Shown: positions 43,772 to 52,806 of the stretch, piece by piece | Layout: every line of letters begins with the position of its first letter | Numbering within the stretch: position 1 is the stretch's first letter | Assembly: GCA_947445775.1 (NCBI GenBank) | Contig: CANFEB010000004.1 | Span: forward strand, 42,802 to 106,801 | Origin: Oligoflexales bacterium | GTDB lineage: Bacteria; Bdellovibrionota_B; Oligoflexia; Oligoflexales; RGVZ01 | DNA: 64,000 bases | Reading direction: 5' to 3' | The notes under the pieces: model-generated | The model's database searches: none | What the model saw: the letters and a program-made list of their open reading frames with translations, nothing else | Told to the model about the DNA's origin: nothing | Program-made: the position numbers and the translations under genes

Positions 43772-45493
43772 ATGCCGGCTACGCATGATGCAAACAACCG
43801 CACTTTCTTTGACACCCTCGCACGCGATATAGGCGCGCGAGTTCCTGCATCCAAAATCCAGCACACTGTGCACCCCGTTCACGACGATGAAGACGTTTTT
43901 ATCGTTGATGCCGGCAGCGTGACAGAAGTCACCCGCGAGTTGAAACCACACTTTCCGTATCTTATGGATGTTGCTGGTGTGGACTATCCCGAACGCGACC
44001 GGCGTTTTGATGTCGTCTATCACTACATGAATCCCGAGACGAGCAGGCGCCTGCGCGTCAAGGCGCCGGTTGCGGAAGGGCAGGCGATTGCCTCCGTCAC
44101 CAAAATCTACCGCGCCGCCAATTGGTTTGAACGCGAGGCGTTTGACCTCTTCGGAATCAAGTTCACCGGACATCCGAACCTGCGGCGAATTCTGTGCCAC
44201 GAGGATTTCGTCGGCCACGCCCTGCGTAAAGACTATCCGGTGGATGGCAATCAGGAGTTGCGGACGCCCCTGAGCCATTCGTTTGAAAAAGACCGGGCTC
44301 GAATGATGGCCGAGGAAGAAGATCATCTTTCCGACCGCGTCTGGATCAACATCGGCCCGGCCCACCCGGCAACCCACGGAACGCTTCGGTTCATGGCAGT
44401 GATGTCTGGGGAAACTATCGAGAAGCTGGACGTCGAGATTGGCTACCTGCACCGCTGCTTTGAAAAGATGTGCGAAACCCACAACTACAATCAAATCATC
44501 CCTTATACAGACCGGCTGAATTACTGTTCGTCACCGATGAACAACCACGCATGGTGTCGCACGATTGAAAAGATGCTGGGCATTGAAGTCCCAGCTAAAG
44601 CGCAGGCGATGCGCATCATCCTCGATGAATTCTCGCGTATCATCGACCACTTTGTTTGCATCACCACGAATGCGGTTGACTTGGGCGCATTGACAAACTT
44701 TTGGCTGGGTTTCCAGGCCCGCGAAAAAGTTTACGACCTCTTCGAAAAACTTTGCGGCGCGCGCTTGACGGTGTCGCTGGCCCGCGTTGGCGGCATGGGC
44801 TTTGACCTTCCCGATGGTTGGATCGCTCAGGCAATAGGCACCCTGAAAGTGATTGAACAAGCCCACGCTGAAGTGGATACGCTGCTCACCAAGAACAGAA
44901 TTTTTGTCAAACGGATGGTCGGCGCCGGAGCCATCAGCAAAGAAGTTGCCATTGATTGGGGATTCACGGGTCCGTGCCTGAGGGCTGCAGGCGAGCCGCT
45001 CGACATGCGTCAATACAATCCGTACTACGGCTATGACCAGCTTGAGTTTGACATTCCGATCGGCGAACGCGGCGACTCCTATGATCGCTACATGGTGCGG
45101 ATGGAAGAAATCCGTCAGTCGGTCCGGATCATTCGCCAGGTGCTCAATAATGTTCCCTCGGGCCCAATCGCAGTCGACGACCCGCGCATCACGTTGCCGT
45201 CAAAGGAAAATGTCTACGGCAACATCGAAGGTCTGATGAACCAATTCATGCTGGTCATCAACGGCGTACAACCCCCAGCCGGGGAAATCTACAGCGGTTA
45301 CGAAGCAGCCAATGGCGAATTGGGTTTTTATGTCGTGAGCGACGGCAGCGGCAAACCATATCGCGTCAAATGTCGGCCGCCGTGCTTTGCGATCTTTCAG
45401 GCATTTCCGGAAATGATGGAAGGCCAGATGCTGGCAGACGCCATCGCAGCCCTTGGCAGCGTCAACATCATCGCCGGCGAGTTGGACCGCTAA
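43772..45493 (+). CDS. nuoCD: Fused NADH-quinone oxidoreductase subunit C/D
   Basis: 573 residues, a C-D fusion as in E. coli NuoCD. The NuoC part (1-~185) contains YLMDVAGVDYPERDRRFDVV, NWFEREAFDLFGIKFTGHPN and the link to HALRKDYPVDG. The NuoD part (49-kDa, hydrogenase-like) has NIGPAHPATHGTLRFMAVMS, EIGYLHRCFEKMCE, RLNYCSSPMNNHAW and ends with the usual FVVSDGSGKPYR-type sequence. NuoD forms part of the quinone site. GGGGAG lies upstream of the ATG. First gene of the nuoCD-E-F-G-I run. Confidence 0.95.
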   Translation: MPATHDANNRTFFDTLARDIGARVPASKIQHTVHPVHDDEDVFIVDAGSVTEVTRELKPHFPYLMDVAGVDYPERDRRFDVVYHYMNPETSRRLRVKAPVAEGQAIASVTKIYRAANWFEREAFDLFGIKFTGHPNLRRILCHEDFVGHALRKDYPVDGNQELRTPLSHSFEKDRARMMAEEEDHLSDRVWINIGPAHPATHGTLRFMAVMSGETIEKLDVEIGYLHRCFEKMCETHNYNQIIPYTDRLNYCSSPMNNHAWCRTIEKMLGIEVPAKAQAMRIILDEFSRIIDHFVCITTNAVDLGALTNFWLGFQAREKVYDLFEKLCGARLTVSLARVGGMGFDLPDGWIAQAIGTLKVIEQAHAEVDTLLTKNRIFVKRMVGAGAISKEVAIDWGFTGPCLRAAGEPLDMRQYNPYYGYDQLEFDIPIGERGDSYDRYMVRMEEIRQSVRIIRQVLNNVPSGPIAVDDPRITLPSKENVYGNIEGLMNQFMLVINGVQPPAGEIYSGYEAANGELGFYVVSDGSGKPYRVKCRPPCFAIFQAFPEMMEGQMLADAIAALGSVNIIAGELDR

Positions 45494-45541
45494 AAGCAAC
45501 ACGGTTACACGTTGGAACAAGATTTTCGGAGTAGGAACGTA

Positions 45542-46090
45542 ATGAGCCACGCCCACGACAAGACACCAAATAATTCTGCGGCTGAATCCGCGCGGGAAAC
45601 TGTGGAACCAGCGCCGGCGTTCACACCAGCGTTGCGCAAACAGATTGAAGGTTTCCTGACGCGCTATGAAACCAAGCGCTCGGCAATCTTGCCGGCGTTG
45701 CACGCGATTCAAGATGAATTGGGTTGGATCGCGAACGAGCATATCGAGATCCTTGACAAGGAATTTGGCTTGCACCGCGTTCAGGTGCGCGAGGCGCTGA
45801 CATTCTATTCGGCCTACCGCCAAAAAAAGCCCCGCAAGCACACCATTCAATTCTGCAACAACATCGTTTGTTGCATGGTGGGTGCCAACGAGGTCATCGA
45901 CCAAATCAAGGGGCACATCAAGAAATACGAAAATCAAGGCGTTGAACCACCGTTCAGTGTGGAAGGAGTGCCTTGTTTGTGTGTTTGTGACGGGGCCCCG
46001 GCCATGCTCGTCAACAAAGACCGGCATCTCAAGGTTACCAAAGAAAATATCGATTCGATTTTGGAAAAATATGCCTCGCTGCCGGGCTGA
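45542..46090 (+). CDS. nuoE: NADH-quinone oxidoreductase subunit E (24 kDa)
   Basis: ATG 45542 has AGGAACGTA just upstream; the tracked TTG is not needed (182 aa). The thioredoxin-like [2Fe-2S] domain (cluster N1a) shows the ligand pairs FCNNIVCCMVG (Cx4C) and VPCLCVCDGAP (Cx3C, with an extra Cys in place of the usual Gly-Ala residues). N-terminal helices LPALHAIQDELGWI and VREALTFYSAYR are typical. It works with NuoF in NADH oxidation on the cytoplasmic arm. Confidence 0.94.
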   Translation: MSHAHDKTPNNSAAESARETVEPAPAFTPALRKQIEGFLTRYETKRSAILPALHAIQDELGWIANEHIEILDKEFGLHRVQVREALTFYSAYRQKKPRKHTIQFCNNIVCCMVGANEVIDQIKGHIKKYENQGVEPPFSVEGVPCLCVCDGAPAMLVNKDRHLKVTKENIDSILEKYASLPG

Positions 46091-46155
46091 AGCTTCGGCT
46101 GAGGTTCTGGCTAAGGCTCTGTTGAATTCACTGAAAAATAAGAGAGGGCGTCTTG

Positions 46156-47430
46156 ATGGGCGACACACTCACAAAAGTTAAAATTACCACCGCGTTCGAA
46201 GGCCAACCCAATGCCCGCGCGTTGAAAACCTATGTCGATCAGGGTGGTTACAGCGCCTTGAAAAAAGCCTTTGGTATGCAGCCAGGGCAGATAATCGATG
46301 AAGTCAAGGCCTCCGGACTGCGGGGCCGGGGCGGCGCTGGTTTTCCGACGGGCATGAAATGGAGTTTCGTCCCGAAAGACGACAAGGGCGCGAAGTACAT
46401 CATCTGCAACAACGACGAGAGCGAGCCCGGCACTTTCAAAGACCGCTACATCACCGAGTGCAATCCTCACATGATCGTCGAAGGAATGATCATCGCGGGC
46501 TTCGCAATCGGAGCCAACAAAGGCTATATCTACACCCGCTACGATTTCTTTGAGGAGATCAAGTGGCTGGAAATCGCGATCCGTGAAGCCTACGATGCCG
46601 GTTTTCTCGGCGACAATATTCTGGGCAGCGGCTTCAAGTTTCATTTGGACCATTACGCGGGCGCGGGCGCTTATATTTGTGGTGAAGAAACTGGTCTGCT
46701 GTCGTCACTCGAAGGGAAAAAAGGGCAACCGAAACTCAAGCCGCCATTTCCGGCGATTTCGGGATACCTGCACCGCCCAACCATCGTTAACAACACTGAG
46801 ACACTGGCCTCGGTTCCTTGGATCATCACCAATGGTGCCGCTGCATACAAAACCATGGGAACGGAAAAATCCCCGGGGACAAAACTTTTTTGTCTGTCGG
46901 GACGCGTAAAAAGACCGGGAGTTTTCGAACTGCCCCTCGGCTATCCAATTGAAAAACTGATCAACGAAGATGCTGGTGGGATGTTGCCTGGCTACAGCAT
47001 CAAGGCGTGCATTCCCGGCGGATCGTCCGCTCCTATTTTAACTGCGGACGAATTAAAGGGCTTGACGTTGGACTATGAGGCGATTGCCGACAAAGGTTCT
47101 ATGCTTGGCTCTGGCGCCATCATGCTGATTGATAATTCCATGAGCATGGTCGAGCTTCTCAAAGTGACCGTGGATTTTTACCACCATGAAAGCTGCGGTC
47201 AATGCACGCCGTGCCGCGAGGGCACCGGTTGGCTCGCCAACATCATGACGGGCATCGCGGCAGGCCAGGGCAAAAAAGATGATTTGCAGCGAATGTTCGA
47301 GATCTCCCGCAACATGGAAGGCCGGACCATCTGCGCCCTCAGTGACGCGGCGGCGATGCCGACGAAATCAATTGTGACCAAGTTCGGCGCTGAGATCGCC
47401 GATTTTATTGAGAGAGGAACCAGGGCGTGA
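46156..47430 (+). CDS. nuoF: NADH-quinone oxidoreductase subunit F (51 kDa)
   Basis: 424 residues; ATG 46156 with GAGGG 7 nt upstream. The FMN/NADH pocket GLRGRGGAGFPTGMKWSF, the NNDESEPGTFKDR loop, YICGEETGLLSSLEGKKGQP and the N3 [4Fe-4S] site ESCGQCTPCREGTGW plus RTICALSDAAAMP are all present. It binds NADH and passes electrons through FMN to the cluster chain. Stop and start overlap the nuoG start (GTGA). Confidence 0.96.
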   Translation: MGDTLTKVKITTAFEGQPNARALKTYVDQGGYSALKKAFGMQPGQIIDEVKASGLRGRGGAGFPTGMKWSFVPKDDKGAKYIICNNDESEPGTFKDRYITECNPHMIVEGMIIAGFAIGANKGYIYTRYDFFEEIKWLEIAIREAYDAGFLGDNILGSGFKFHLDHYAGAGAYICGEETGLLSSLEGKKGQPKLKPPFPAISGYLHRPTIVNNTETLASVPWIITNGAAAYKTMGTEKSPGTKLFCLSGRVKRPGVFELPLGYPIEKLINEDAGGMLPGYSIKACIPGGSSAPILTADELKGLTLDYEAIADKGSMLGSGAIMLIDNSMSMVELLKVTVDFYHHESCGQCTPCREGTGWLANIMTGIAAGQGKKDDLQRMFEISRNMEGRTICALSDAAAMPTKSIVTKFGAEIADFIERGTRA

Positions 47431-48929
47431 GCGAGACGGTAACTTTCAAGCTTAACGGCAAAGACGTCTCGGTTCCCAAGGGAACCACGGTGATGGAGGC
47501 TGCGCGCCGCGAAAACGTTGCGATCCCCCACTTTTGCTGGCATCCGGGGCTTTCCGTGGCTGGCGTCTGCCGGTTTTGCATGGTCAAGGTCGAGGGTCGT
47601 CCAAAACTGGAAATCTCCTGTAACCTGCAAGCCACCAACGGCATGGATGTAAAAACCGACACCGATGAAGCCAAGACCGCGCACAAGTGGGCCCTTGAGT
47701 TCCATCTGGTCAATCATCCGCTGGATTGCCCGATCTGCGATCAGGCTGGCGAATGCGGCCTGCAAGACTATTACATGTCGGTGGGCAAGTATCCGAGCCA
47801 GATGACCCGCCCCAAAGTTCTCAAACCAAAAATCCTCGATGTTGGCCGCGATCTGGTGCTCGATACCGAGCGCTGCATCCTGTGCACGCGCTGCGTGCGT
47901 TTTGAAGAAGAGGTCACAAAGACGGGCGCCTTGGGAATTTTCGATCGCGGTGACCGCGCCATTATCGGCACCTACCCGGAAACGAAAATCGATCACAACT
48001 ATCAGACCAATCTGGTGGACATTTGCCCAGTAGGCGCGTTCACTTCCCGCGATTTCCGGTTCAAGCAACGTGTCTGGTTCCTCAAAGACAAGCCGGCTAT
48101 TTGCCCTGGTTGTTCCACGGGATGCAGCGTCAACGTTTACGGCAAGCCCGAGACCCGGACGTACTTCCGCCTTAAACCCCGCCAGGGCGAAGCCAACGGC
48201 CATTGGATGTGCGACAAGGGCCGCGAAACCTATCGCCACCTGAACCAGGATGTTCGCCTGCGCGGCGCGTTCACGACTGACGCCAAGGGGCATCGTCAGG
48301 ACACCAACTTTGCAGGAGCTATTGAGAGTTTGGGAAAACGCCTTGCGGGGGTAAACCCAGCCAGTGATGTTGCCCTGCTGGTTTCTGCGCAGCACACCAA
48401 CGAAGAATACAAGTCACTGTTTGATTATTTTGTTGGCGATCTCGGCATCAAGAATGTTTATCAATGGCGCGAGCCAACCGAAAAAATCGACGATTTTGAC
48501 GGGCTACTCTACCGCGGCGACCACAACGCCAACACCCGTGGCTTGCAGGATGCACTCAAGCAAAACGGCATTGGGAGCGGAGTGAAAAATGAATTCGATT
48601 TCGTGGCAAAATCGGGCGCCAAAATCGTCATCGCCATCACCCCGGAAGTGCCCTCTACCTTTCCGAGTCTGAATCGCCAGCTGGAGAGCCTGACAGAGCT
48701 TGATTTCGTGTCTTTCTGGACTTTGGCCGGGACGGTTGGTGATAATAAGAAAGCGAAGCATGCAATCCCGATGAAGGGTTTTGCCGAGAAAAAAGGCACG
48801 TTCACCAATCACGACGGAAAATCCGGTGAATTGGCAGCACCGTTCCCCTGTCCAGTTGTGGATGGCAGGGACATCAGTGAAATTGTTGCTGCGCTCAAAG
48901 GTTGGAGGCCAACTCATGGCAATAAGTAA
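47427..48929 (+). CDS. nuoG: NADH-quinone oxidoreductase subunit G (75 kDa), short form
   Basis: 500 residues, against ~900 in E. coli, so the C-terminal molybdopterin-like domain is much reduced. All N-terminal clusters are present: N1b [2Fe-2S] HFCWHPGLSVAGVCRFCMVK, the H-C site NHPLDCPICDQAGECGLQDY, N4/N5-type CILCTRCVRFEEE and VDICPVGAFTS, and CPGCSTGCSVN leading into the remnant of the second half. Electron transfer should work without the missing part. GTG start overlapping nuoF. The end overlaps nuoI by 14 bp. Confidence 0.93.
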   Translation: MSETVTFKLNGKDVSVPKGTTVMEAARRENVAIPHFCWHPGLSVAGVCRFCMVKVEGRPKLEISCNLQATNGMDVKTDTDEAKTAHKWALEFHLVNHPLDCPICDQAGECGLQDYYMSVGKYPSQMTRPKVLKPKILDVGRDLVLDTERCILCTRCVRFEEEVTKTGALGIFDRGDRAIIGTYPETKIDHNYQTNLVDICPVGAFTSRDFRFKQRVWFLKDKPAICPGCSTGCSVNVYGKPETRTYFRLKPRQGEANGHWMCDKGRETYRHLNQDVRLRGAFTTDAKGHRQDTNFAGAIESLGKRLAGVNPASDVALLVSAQHTNEEYKSLFDYFVGDLGIKNVYQWREPTEKIDDFDGLLYRGDHNANTRGLQDALKQNGIGSGVKNEFDFVAKSGAKIVIAITPEVPSTFPSLNRQLESLTELDFVSFWTLAGTVGDNKKAKHAIPMKGFAEKKGTFTNHDGKSGELAAPFPCPVVDGRDISEIVAALKGWRPTHGNK

Positions 48930-49539
48930 AGTGACAGTCATCAAGGTTGCGCCGCCACCGCTAGACGCAAATATCTTTATCGCTGGATGGGGTTACATCA
49001 CCACCATCGCGTCGGGGATGTGGATGACCTTGGCCATTTTTATCAAGCAATTGATCAAGATCGAAAAGACCAACACCCTTGAATGGCCCGAACAACCCTC
49101 AACTTATAGCGACCGCTTCAAAGGAAAACATTTTTTAACGTTGCGCGATGACGGCGAAGTCCGTTGCACGGCCTGTTTTCTGTGTGCGACCAATTGCCCG
49201 GCCGATTGCATCCATATCGAGGCCGGCAATCATCCAGACAATGAATTGGAAAAATACCCAGTCCGCTTTGAAATTGACATTCTGCGCTGTGTTTTCTGCG
49301 GATATTGCGAAGAGGCCTGCCCCGTGGACGCGATTCGCCTCGGGCCAGAATATGCCATGGTTGGAACCAACGGTGGCAAATGGGTCTACACCAAGGAATA
49401 TCTGGCCGAGCGCAAAGAGTTGTCGGGCGGCATCACCAGTGTCAAGGATGAAACCGACAAGCATCCGATCGTTGTGGTGCCGGCATTGAGCCGTAAAACC
49501 AAGGATATTAAGAGCTACGTTCGCCACGGGATTCATTGA
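48916..49539 (+). CDS. nuoI: NADH-quinone oxidoreductase subunit I (two [4Fe-4S])
   Basis: ATG 48916 (MAISKVTVIK) has GGAGG 7 nt upstream; the 45 residues before it in the track are spurious. 207 residues. Two ferredoxin motifs, CTACFLCATNCPADC and CVFCGYCEEACPVDA, carry clusters N6a and N6b. An N-terminal hydrophobic stretch (FIAGWGYITTIASGMWMTLA) would rest on the membrane arm, longer than the usual amphipathic helices of NuoI. Last gene of the nuo run; no NuoA, B, H, J-N nearby. Confidence 0.94.
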   Translation: MAISKVTVIKVAPPPLDANIFIAGWGYITTIASGMWMTLAIFIKQLIKIEKTNTLEWPEQPSTYSDRFKGKHFLTLRDDGEVRCTACFLCATNCPADCIHIEAGNHPDNELEKYPVRFEIDILRCVFCGYCEEACPVDAIRLGPEYAMVGTNGGKWVYTKEYLAERKELSGGITSVKDETDKHPIVVVPALSRKTKDIKSYVRHGIH

Positions 49540-49631
49540 CCGGACGCATCTTGGCCATTTTCGCTGTTGGGCATGAATGTCCGGGCGGCGGTATCTCTGA
49601 CAGGCTGGACCACCGGGGATAGGAACCTCGC

Positions 49632-50789
49632 ATGAAATTTGACGTTTTTCATTCCATCGGCCGGATTGACTCCTTACCCAGGAGGCTCTCGGACCGCGAG
49701 GTTTTTGAGGGATTTTTCGACCAAGTTCGCTTGGCAGATGAACTCGACTTTGGAACCATTTGGACCGCTGAGTCCCACTTTTCAACACAGGTTCAAAAAC
49801 GCCACAAAGTTCCCGTTGTTCCGAATTACCAAGGTGAAATTGGACTGAATTGTGACTCGCCGCAACTGGCTCAGCTCATCTTGTCGCAAACCAAGCGCAT
49901 TGGATTCGGGACTGCCATCTATAATATCGTCGGGGGTAATGGCGGCCCGATTGCTGCAGCGGACAGAATCGTATCCCTGGCTTTTCTCAATCAATTTGCA
50001 AGCCAGCCTCGCAAACTAGATATTGGCATAGCCTCGGGCCGCTTTCCGTTCATCAATCGTCCCTTCGGCATTGCCCCCAGAAATGATTTTGAGGCCCAAA
50101 ATTGGCAGGCATACTCGCGTTTAATCCTATGCGAGGCCTCTGAAATATTTTTGCGCCTTTTCCATGGTGAGACCATCAGCTCGACAGACCTGACTCCATG
50201 GACGGTTGGCGATGAAAAAACACCCTATAATCCTCGCTGGTGTTTTGACGAAATGAAATTGGTTCCGGAGCTTTTACCGGCAAATAAACAACTTGTTACC
50301 TTTGTGCTTGGTTCTCACGATCCGATGGTGCAAGAGGCCGCCCTGAAATGGTCTGACTGTGACATTTTCAATTTAAGTTTCACAGCCCCAGAAAAAATTG
50401 AAGCCCTCCACGCAGGGATGCATCGCCGCTATGAAAATTCTGACCGAATCTGGCACCGCAACCGTATGCCAAGGACCGTCTTGGTTTTCATTGATGAATC
50501 CAGCAGGCGGGCTCACGCGCGCGCCAACGAGTGTTTTGACATCTATATCGAAGCCATGCGCGGCACGGCGGCCATGCCCGATAAAAACACCCTCATGTCC
50601 CGGGCTTTGATTGGTGATCCTAGAGAAATCGGCTTGCAACTGTCTCCGGATGATCCAAGAAAGTTTCATCATGACGACCGCCTGATGCTGTGGTTTGAAT
50701 TCAATCAGTCTGACTCCCCAGCGATCTGTCAGCAGATGCGCCTGTTTGCCGAAACTGTTGCGCCTGATTTTTCCGGCAGCATTCAATGA
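49632..50789 (+). CDS. Luciferase-like flavin monooxygenase
   Basis: 385 residues with an LLM-family TIM barrel: RLADELDFGTIWTAESHFST, the TKRIGFGTAIYNI strand, RKLDIGIASGRFPF and the C-terminal ALIGDPREIGLQL. This family uses FMNH2 and O2, often supplied by a separate reductase; no reductase gene adjoins it. ATG with AGGAACC upstream, 92 bp after nuoI. Substrate unknown. Confidence 0.82.
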   Translation: MKFDVFHSIGRIDSLPRRLSDREVFEGFFDQVRLADELDFGTIWTAESHFSTQVQKRHKVPVVPNYQGEIGLNCDSPQLAQLILSQTKRIGFGTAIYNIVGGNGGPIAAADRIVSLAFLNQFASQPRKLDIGIASGRFPFINRPFGIAPRNDFEAQNWQAYSRLILCEASEIFLRLFHGETISSTDLTPWTVGDEKTPYNPRWCFDEMKLVPELLPANKQLVTFVLGSHDPMVQEAALKWSDCDIFNLSFTAPEKIEALHAGMHRRYENSDRIWHRNRMPRTVLVFIDESSRRAHARANECFDIYIEAMRGTAAMPDKNTLMSRALIGDPREIGLQLSPDDPRKFHHDDRLMLWFEFNQSDSPAICQQMRLFAETVAPDFSGSIQ

Positions 50790-50802
50790 GAGAAAATCTT
50801 TA

Positions 50803-51810
50803 ATGCTTCATCGACTTCCCACGTTGTTCATGTTCGGGCGCAATGCCGTCCCGGAAGTAGCCGTTCAAGGAATGGTCGCCCTGCGCGAGGCGGGCGGCGG
50901 GACATTTTCAAATGCCGCGACGAGCATGCAATTCGTGACCAGGTCGCTACTGAAACCGTGGCAGTATATTGCTTCTGACATCGGCTCGCGCGAATCGTTC
51001 TGGGCCGTTGGATTTGCCAGCCATTCCGCCCAACCCGCGCACCTTGATGCCCTTAAAGCCTTGAGCGAAAAGGCTGGTGCCGGCGAGGCCGACCTGATTT
51101 GCCCCCGGTCCTGGCCTCTAGATCCGTTGACGTCGACTGCCATGCGCATGCGCGGCGATACCCAGACACGAATGTTCCATCCCTGTTCTGGCAAGCATTT
51201 GATGATGCTTGCTGCTTGCAGGCAGCATGACTACCCGCTCAGCAATTATTTCAGCCCAGATCACCCGTTGCAAAAGCGCGTCTATAATCTAGTCGGACGC
51301 GAGGCCAGTGAACGCCTTGAATGGTTTACCGACAGTTGCGGTCTTCCCGTGGCGGCGATGTCGGTTGATGGCTATTTGGGATTGTGGGAAAAGCTTGCAC
51401 GTTCGAGCGACCCGCGCGTGATCGACCTCAAGGAGCTTTGGTTGGCGAATCCTCGCTTGGTCGGTGGGGTAAAACGCCTCGACTCGGATTTGATGGAGGC
51501 CTTTCCCAATCGCCTTTTGGCTAAGGAGGGGGCCGACGGCCTGCTGGTGCTGCAAACTCTGCCCGGCAGCTCCGGAGGCTCGGCGGGAGTTTCAGGCAAA
51601 GGAAATGAGCCTTCGGTTACTTGCTTTGTGAAAGTTTCGGCGGGTTACAATCCGGCTCATTTGGGTTTGGCTCTGACAAGTTTGCTTCATCAAAAGGCCA
51701 GAACGGGGCCATTGACCCAGACGCTCAGTGACCTTACGGATTACTTGCAATCCCGGCAGGAAGAATGGGTCCCACGTGACCAGAACCTGATGCTGCCGCC
51801 ATTCACCTGA
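50803..51810 (+). CDS. Asparaginase II family protein (PF06089 type)
   Basis: The real start is ATG 50803, just after the monooxygenase gene (GAGA upstream). 335 residues. The family pattern is seen in TRSLLKPWQYIAS (RSxxKP), GFASHSAQPAHLDALKALSE, HPCSGKHLMMLAACRQHDYP (CSGKH) and DSCGLPVAAMSVDGY. Members hydrolyse L-asparagine to aspartate in the cytoplasm; Thr/Ser nucleophile residues cannot be assigned from the sequence alone. A Gly/Ser stretch (GSSGGSAGVSG) interrupts the C-terminal domain. Confidence 0.83.
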   Translation: MLHRLPTLFMFGRNAVPEVAVQGMVALREAGGGTFSNAATSMQFVTRSLLKPWQYIASDIGSRESFWAVGFASHSAQPAHLDALKALSEKAGAGEADLICPRSWPLDPLTSTAMRMRGDTQTRMFHPCSGKHLMMLAACRQHDYPLSNYFSPDHPLQKRVYNLVGREASERLEWFTDSCGLPVAAMSVDGYLGLWEKLARSSDPRVIDLKELWLANPRLVGGVKRLDSDLMEAFPNRLLAKEGADGLLVLQTLPGSSGGSAGVSGKGNEPSVTCFVKVSAGYNPAHLGLALTSLLHQKARTGPLTQTLSDLTDYLQSRQEEWVPRDQNLMLPPFT

Positions 51811-51844
51811 AAATATATGACAACCTATAAGTGAATTCCTGCAA

Positions 51845-52804
51845 ATGAAATCCTATCGCCTCAAAGTTAAAGAAGATTTTGCCGGGATGCGCCTTGACCA
51901 TTTTATCTCCCTGCAGGGGGTTGAATTGTCCAAGCGCAAGGTCAAGGAAATCATTGATGCCGGCGGGGTTTATATCAACCGTAAGCGGGCTCGCATTGCA
52001 TCGCGGCCGGTCAATCCGGGCGACGTCATTGAAATGCAATACAACTTAGAAAACCTGAAGCGAATCAAACAGCGGGACTACGAAATTCTGCCGGCTGATC
52101 TGCTGTTTAATCAGCATCACGTCATCGCCGTGAACAAACCGCCGGGGCTGCCGTCCCAGGCAACTCGGGACCAGTCTGTTGTTCATCTGGAGGCTGCGGT
52201 CAAAAAATATCTGGCCGTTCTAGGGAATCCCAATGCCAAGGTTTTTCTAGTCCACAGGTTGGACAAGGAAACCAGCGGCGTTGTCCTATTGGCGACCAGT
52301 GCGGAGGCGGTGACATTTCTCACGGGTCAATTTCGGGAACGGACGGTAACCAAGGAGTACTTAGCTTTGTGTGCCGGCATTCCAACAGAGAAAAAATTTA
52401 CCGTTGAATGTTTTCTTTCCGATATCGACAAGCGATCTGGCAATGTCAGCGTCGTTCGGTCGGGTGGAAAATCATCAAAAACAACATTTGAAGTCCTTGA
52501 GTCCAACAAGGCTCTCGGCATTTCCTTGATCCGCTGCCTTCCGGAGACGGGGCGCAGCCATCAAATCCGCGTCCACCTAGCCCACAAAAATTTTCCGATC
52601 ATTGGCGACAAGCGCTATCAACCCGAGCGCAAGTCCATGGCGGCAGAGCTAGACTCCCTTGCTGCGGTGCACCATTTTCTTCACGCCTACCGGCTGACCT
52701 TTATACCAGTTCTTGGCGAAAAGCCTGCGACAGTCCAGGCTGCGTTGCCGCCAAACTTCTTAGAATTCCTGAAGGCTGGATCCTTCGGCTTCGCCTCAGG
52801 ATGA
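51845..52804 (+). CDS. RluA/RluD-family pseudouridine synthase
   Basis: 319 residues. An N-terminal S4 domain (MRLDHFISLQGVELSKRKVK) precedes the catalytic domain, which carries VFLVHRLDKETSGVVLLATS with the essential Asp. GRSHQIRVHLAHKNFPIIGD follows near the C-terminus. It converts uridine to pseudouridine in 23S rRNA or tRNA; RluD-type is most likely but the target cannot be fixed. The last residues (AGSFGFASG) are encoded by a REP-like sequence (52780-52806), so the C-terminus has been altered or extended. Convergent and overlapping with the CxxCH lipoprotein gene. Confidence 0.9.
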   Translation: MKSYRLKVKEDFAGMRLDHFISLQGVELSKRKVKEIIDAGGVYINRKRARIASRPVNPGDVIEMQYNLENLKRIKQRDYEILPADLLFNQHHVIAVNKPPGLPSQATRDQSVVHLEAAVKKYLAVLGNPNAKVFLVHRLDKETSGVVLLATSAEAVTFLTGQFRERTVTKEYLALCAGIPTEKKFTVECFLSDIDKRSGNVSVVRSGGKSSKTTFEVLESNKALGISLIRCLPETGRSHQIRVHLAHKNFPIIGDKRYQPERKSMAAELDSLAAVHHFLHAYRLTFIPVLGEKPATVQAALPPNFLEFLKAGSFGFASG

Positions 52805-52806
52805 CG
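52780..52806. repeat. REP-like repeat at the end of the RluD-like gene
   Basis: CCTTCGGCTTCGCCTCAGG (52782-52800) recurs exactly at 62524-62542, with a variant near 61117. It can form a CCT..GGC-TTC-GCC..AGG hairpin. Here it encodes the last residues and stop of the synthase and overlaps the convergent gene. Confidence 0.7.

Noticed and set aside
45200-46168. 322-aa antisense ORF over nuoCD/nuoE
   Set aside because: Shadow of two clear nuo genes, spanning their junction.
47199-48395. 398-aa antisense ORF over nuoG/nuoF
   Set aside because: Mirror of highly conserved nuoG coding sequence; no start signal or motif.
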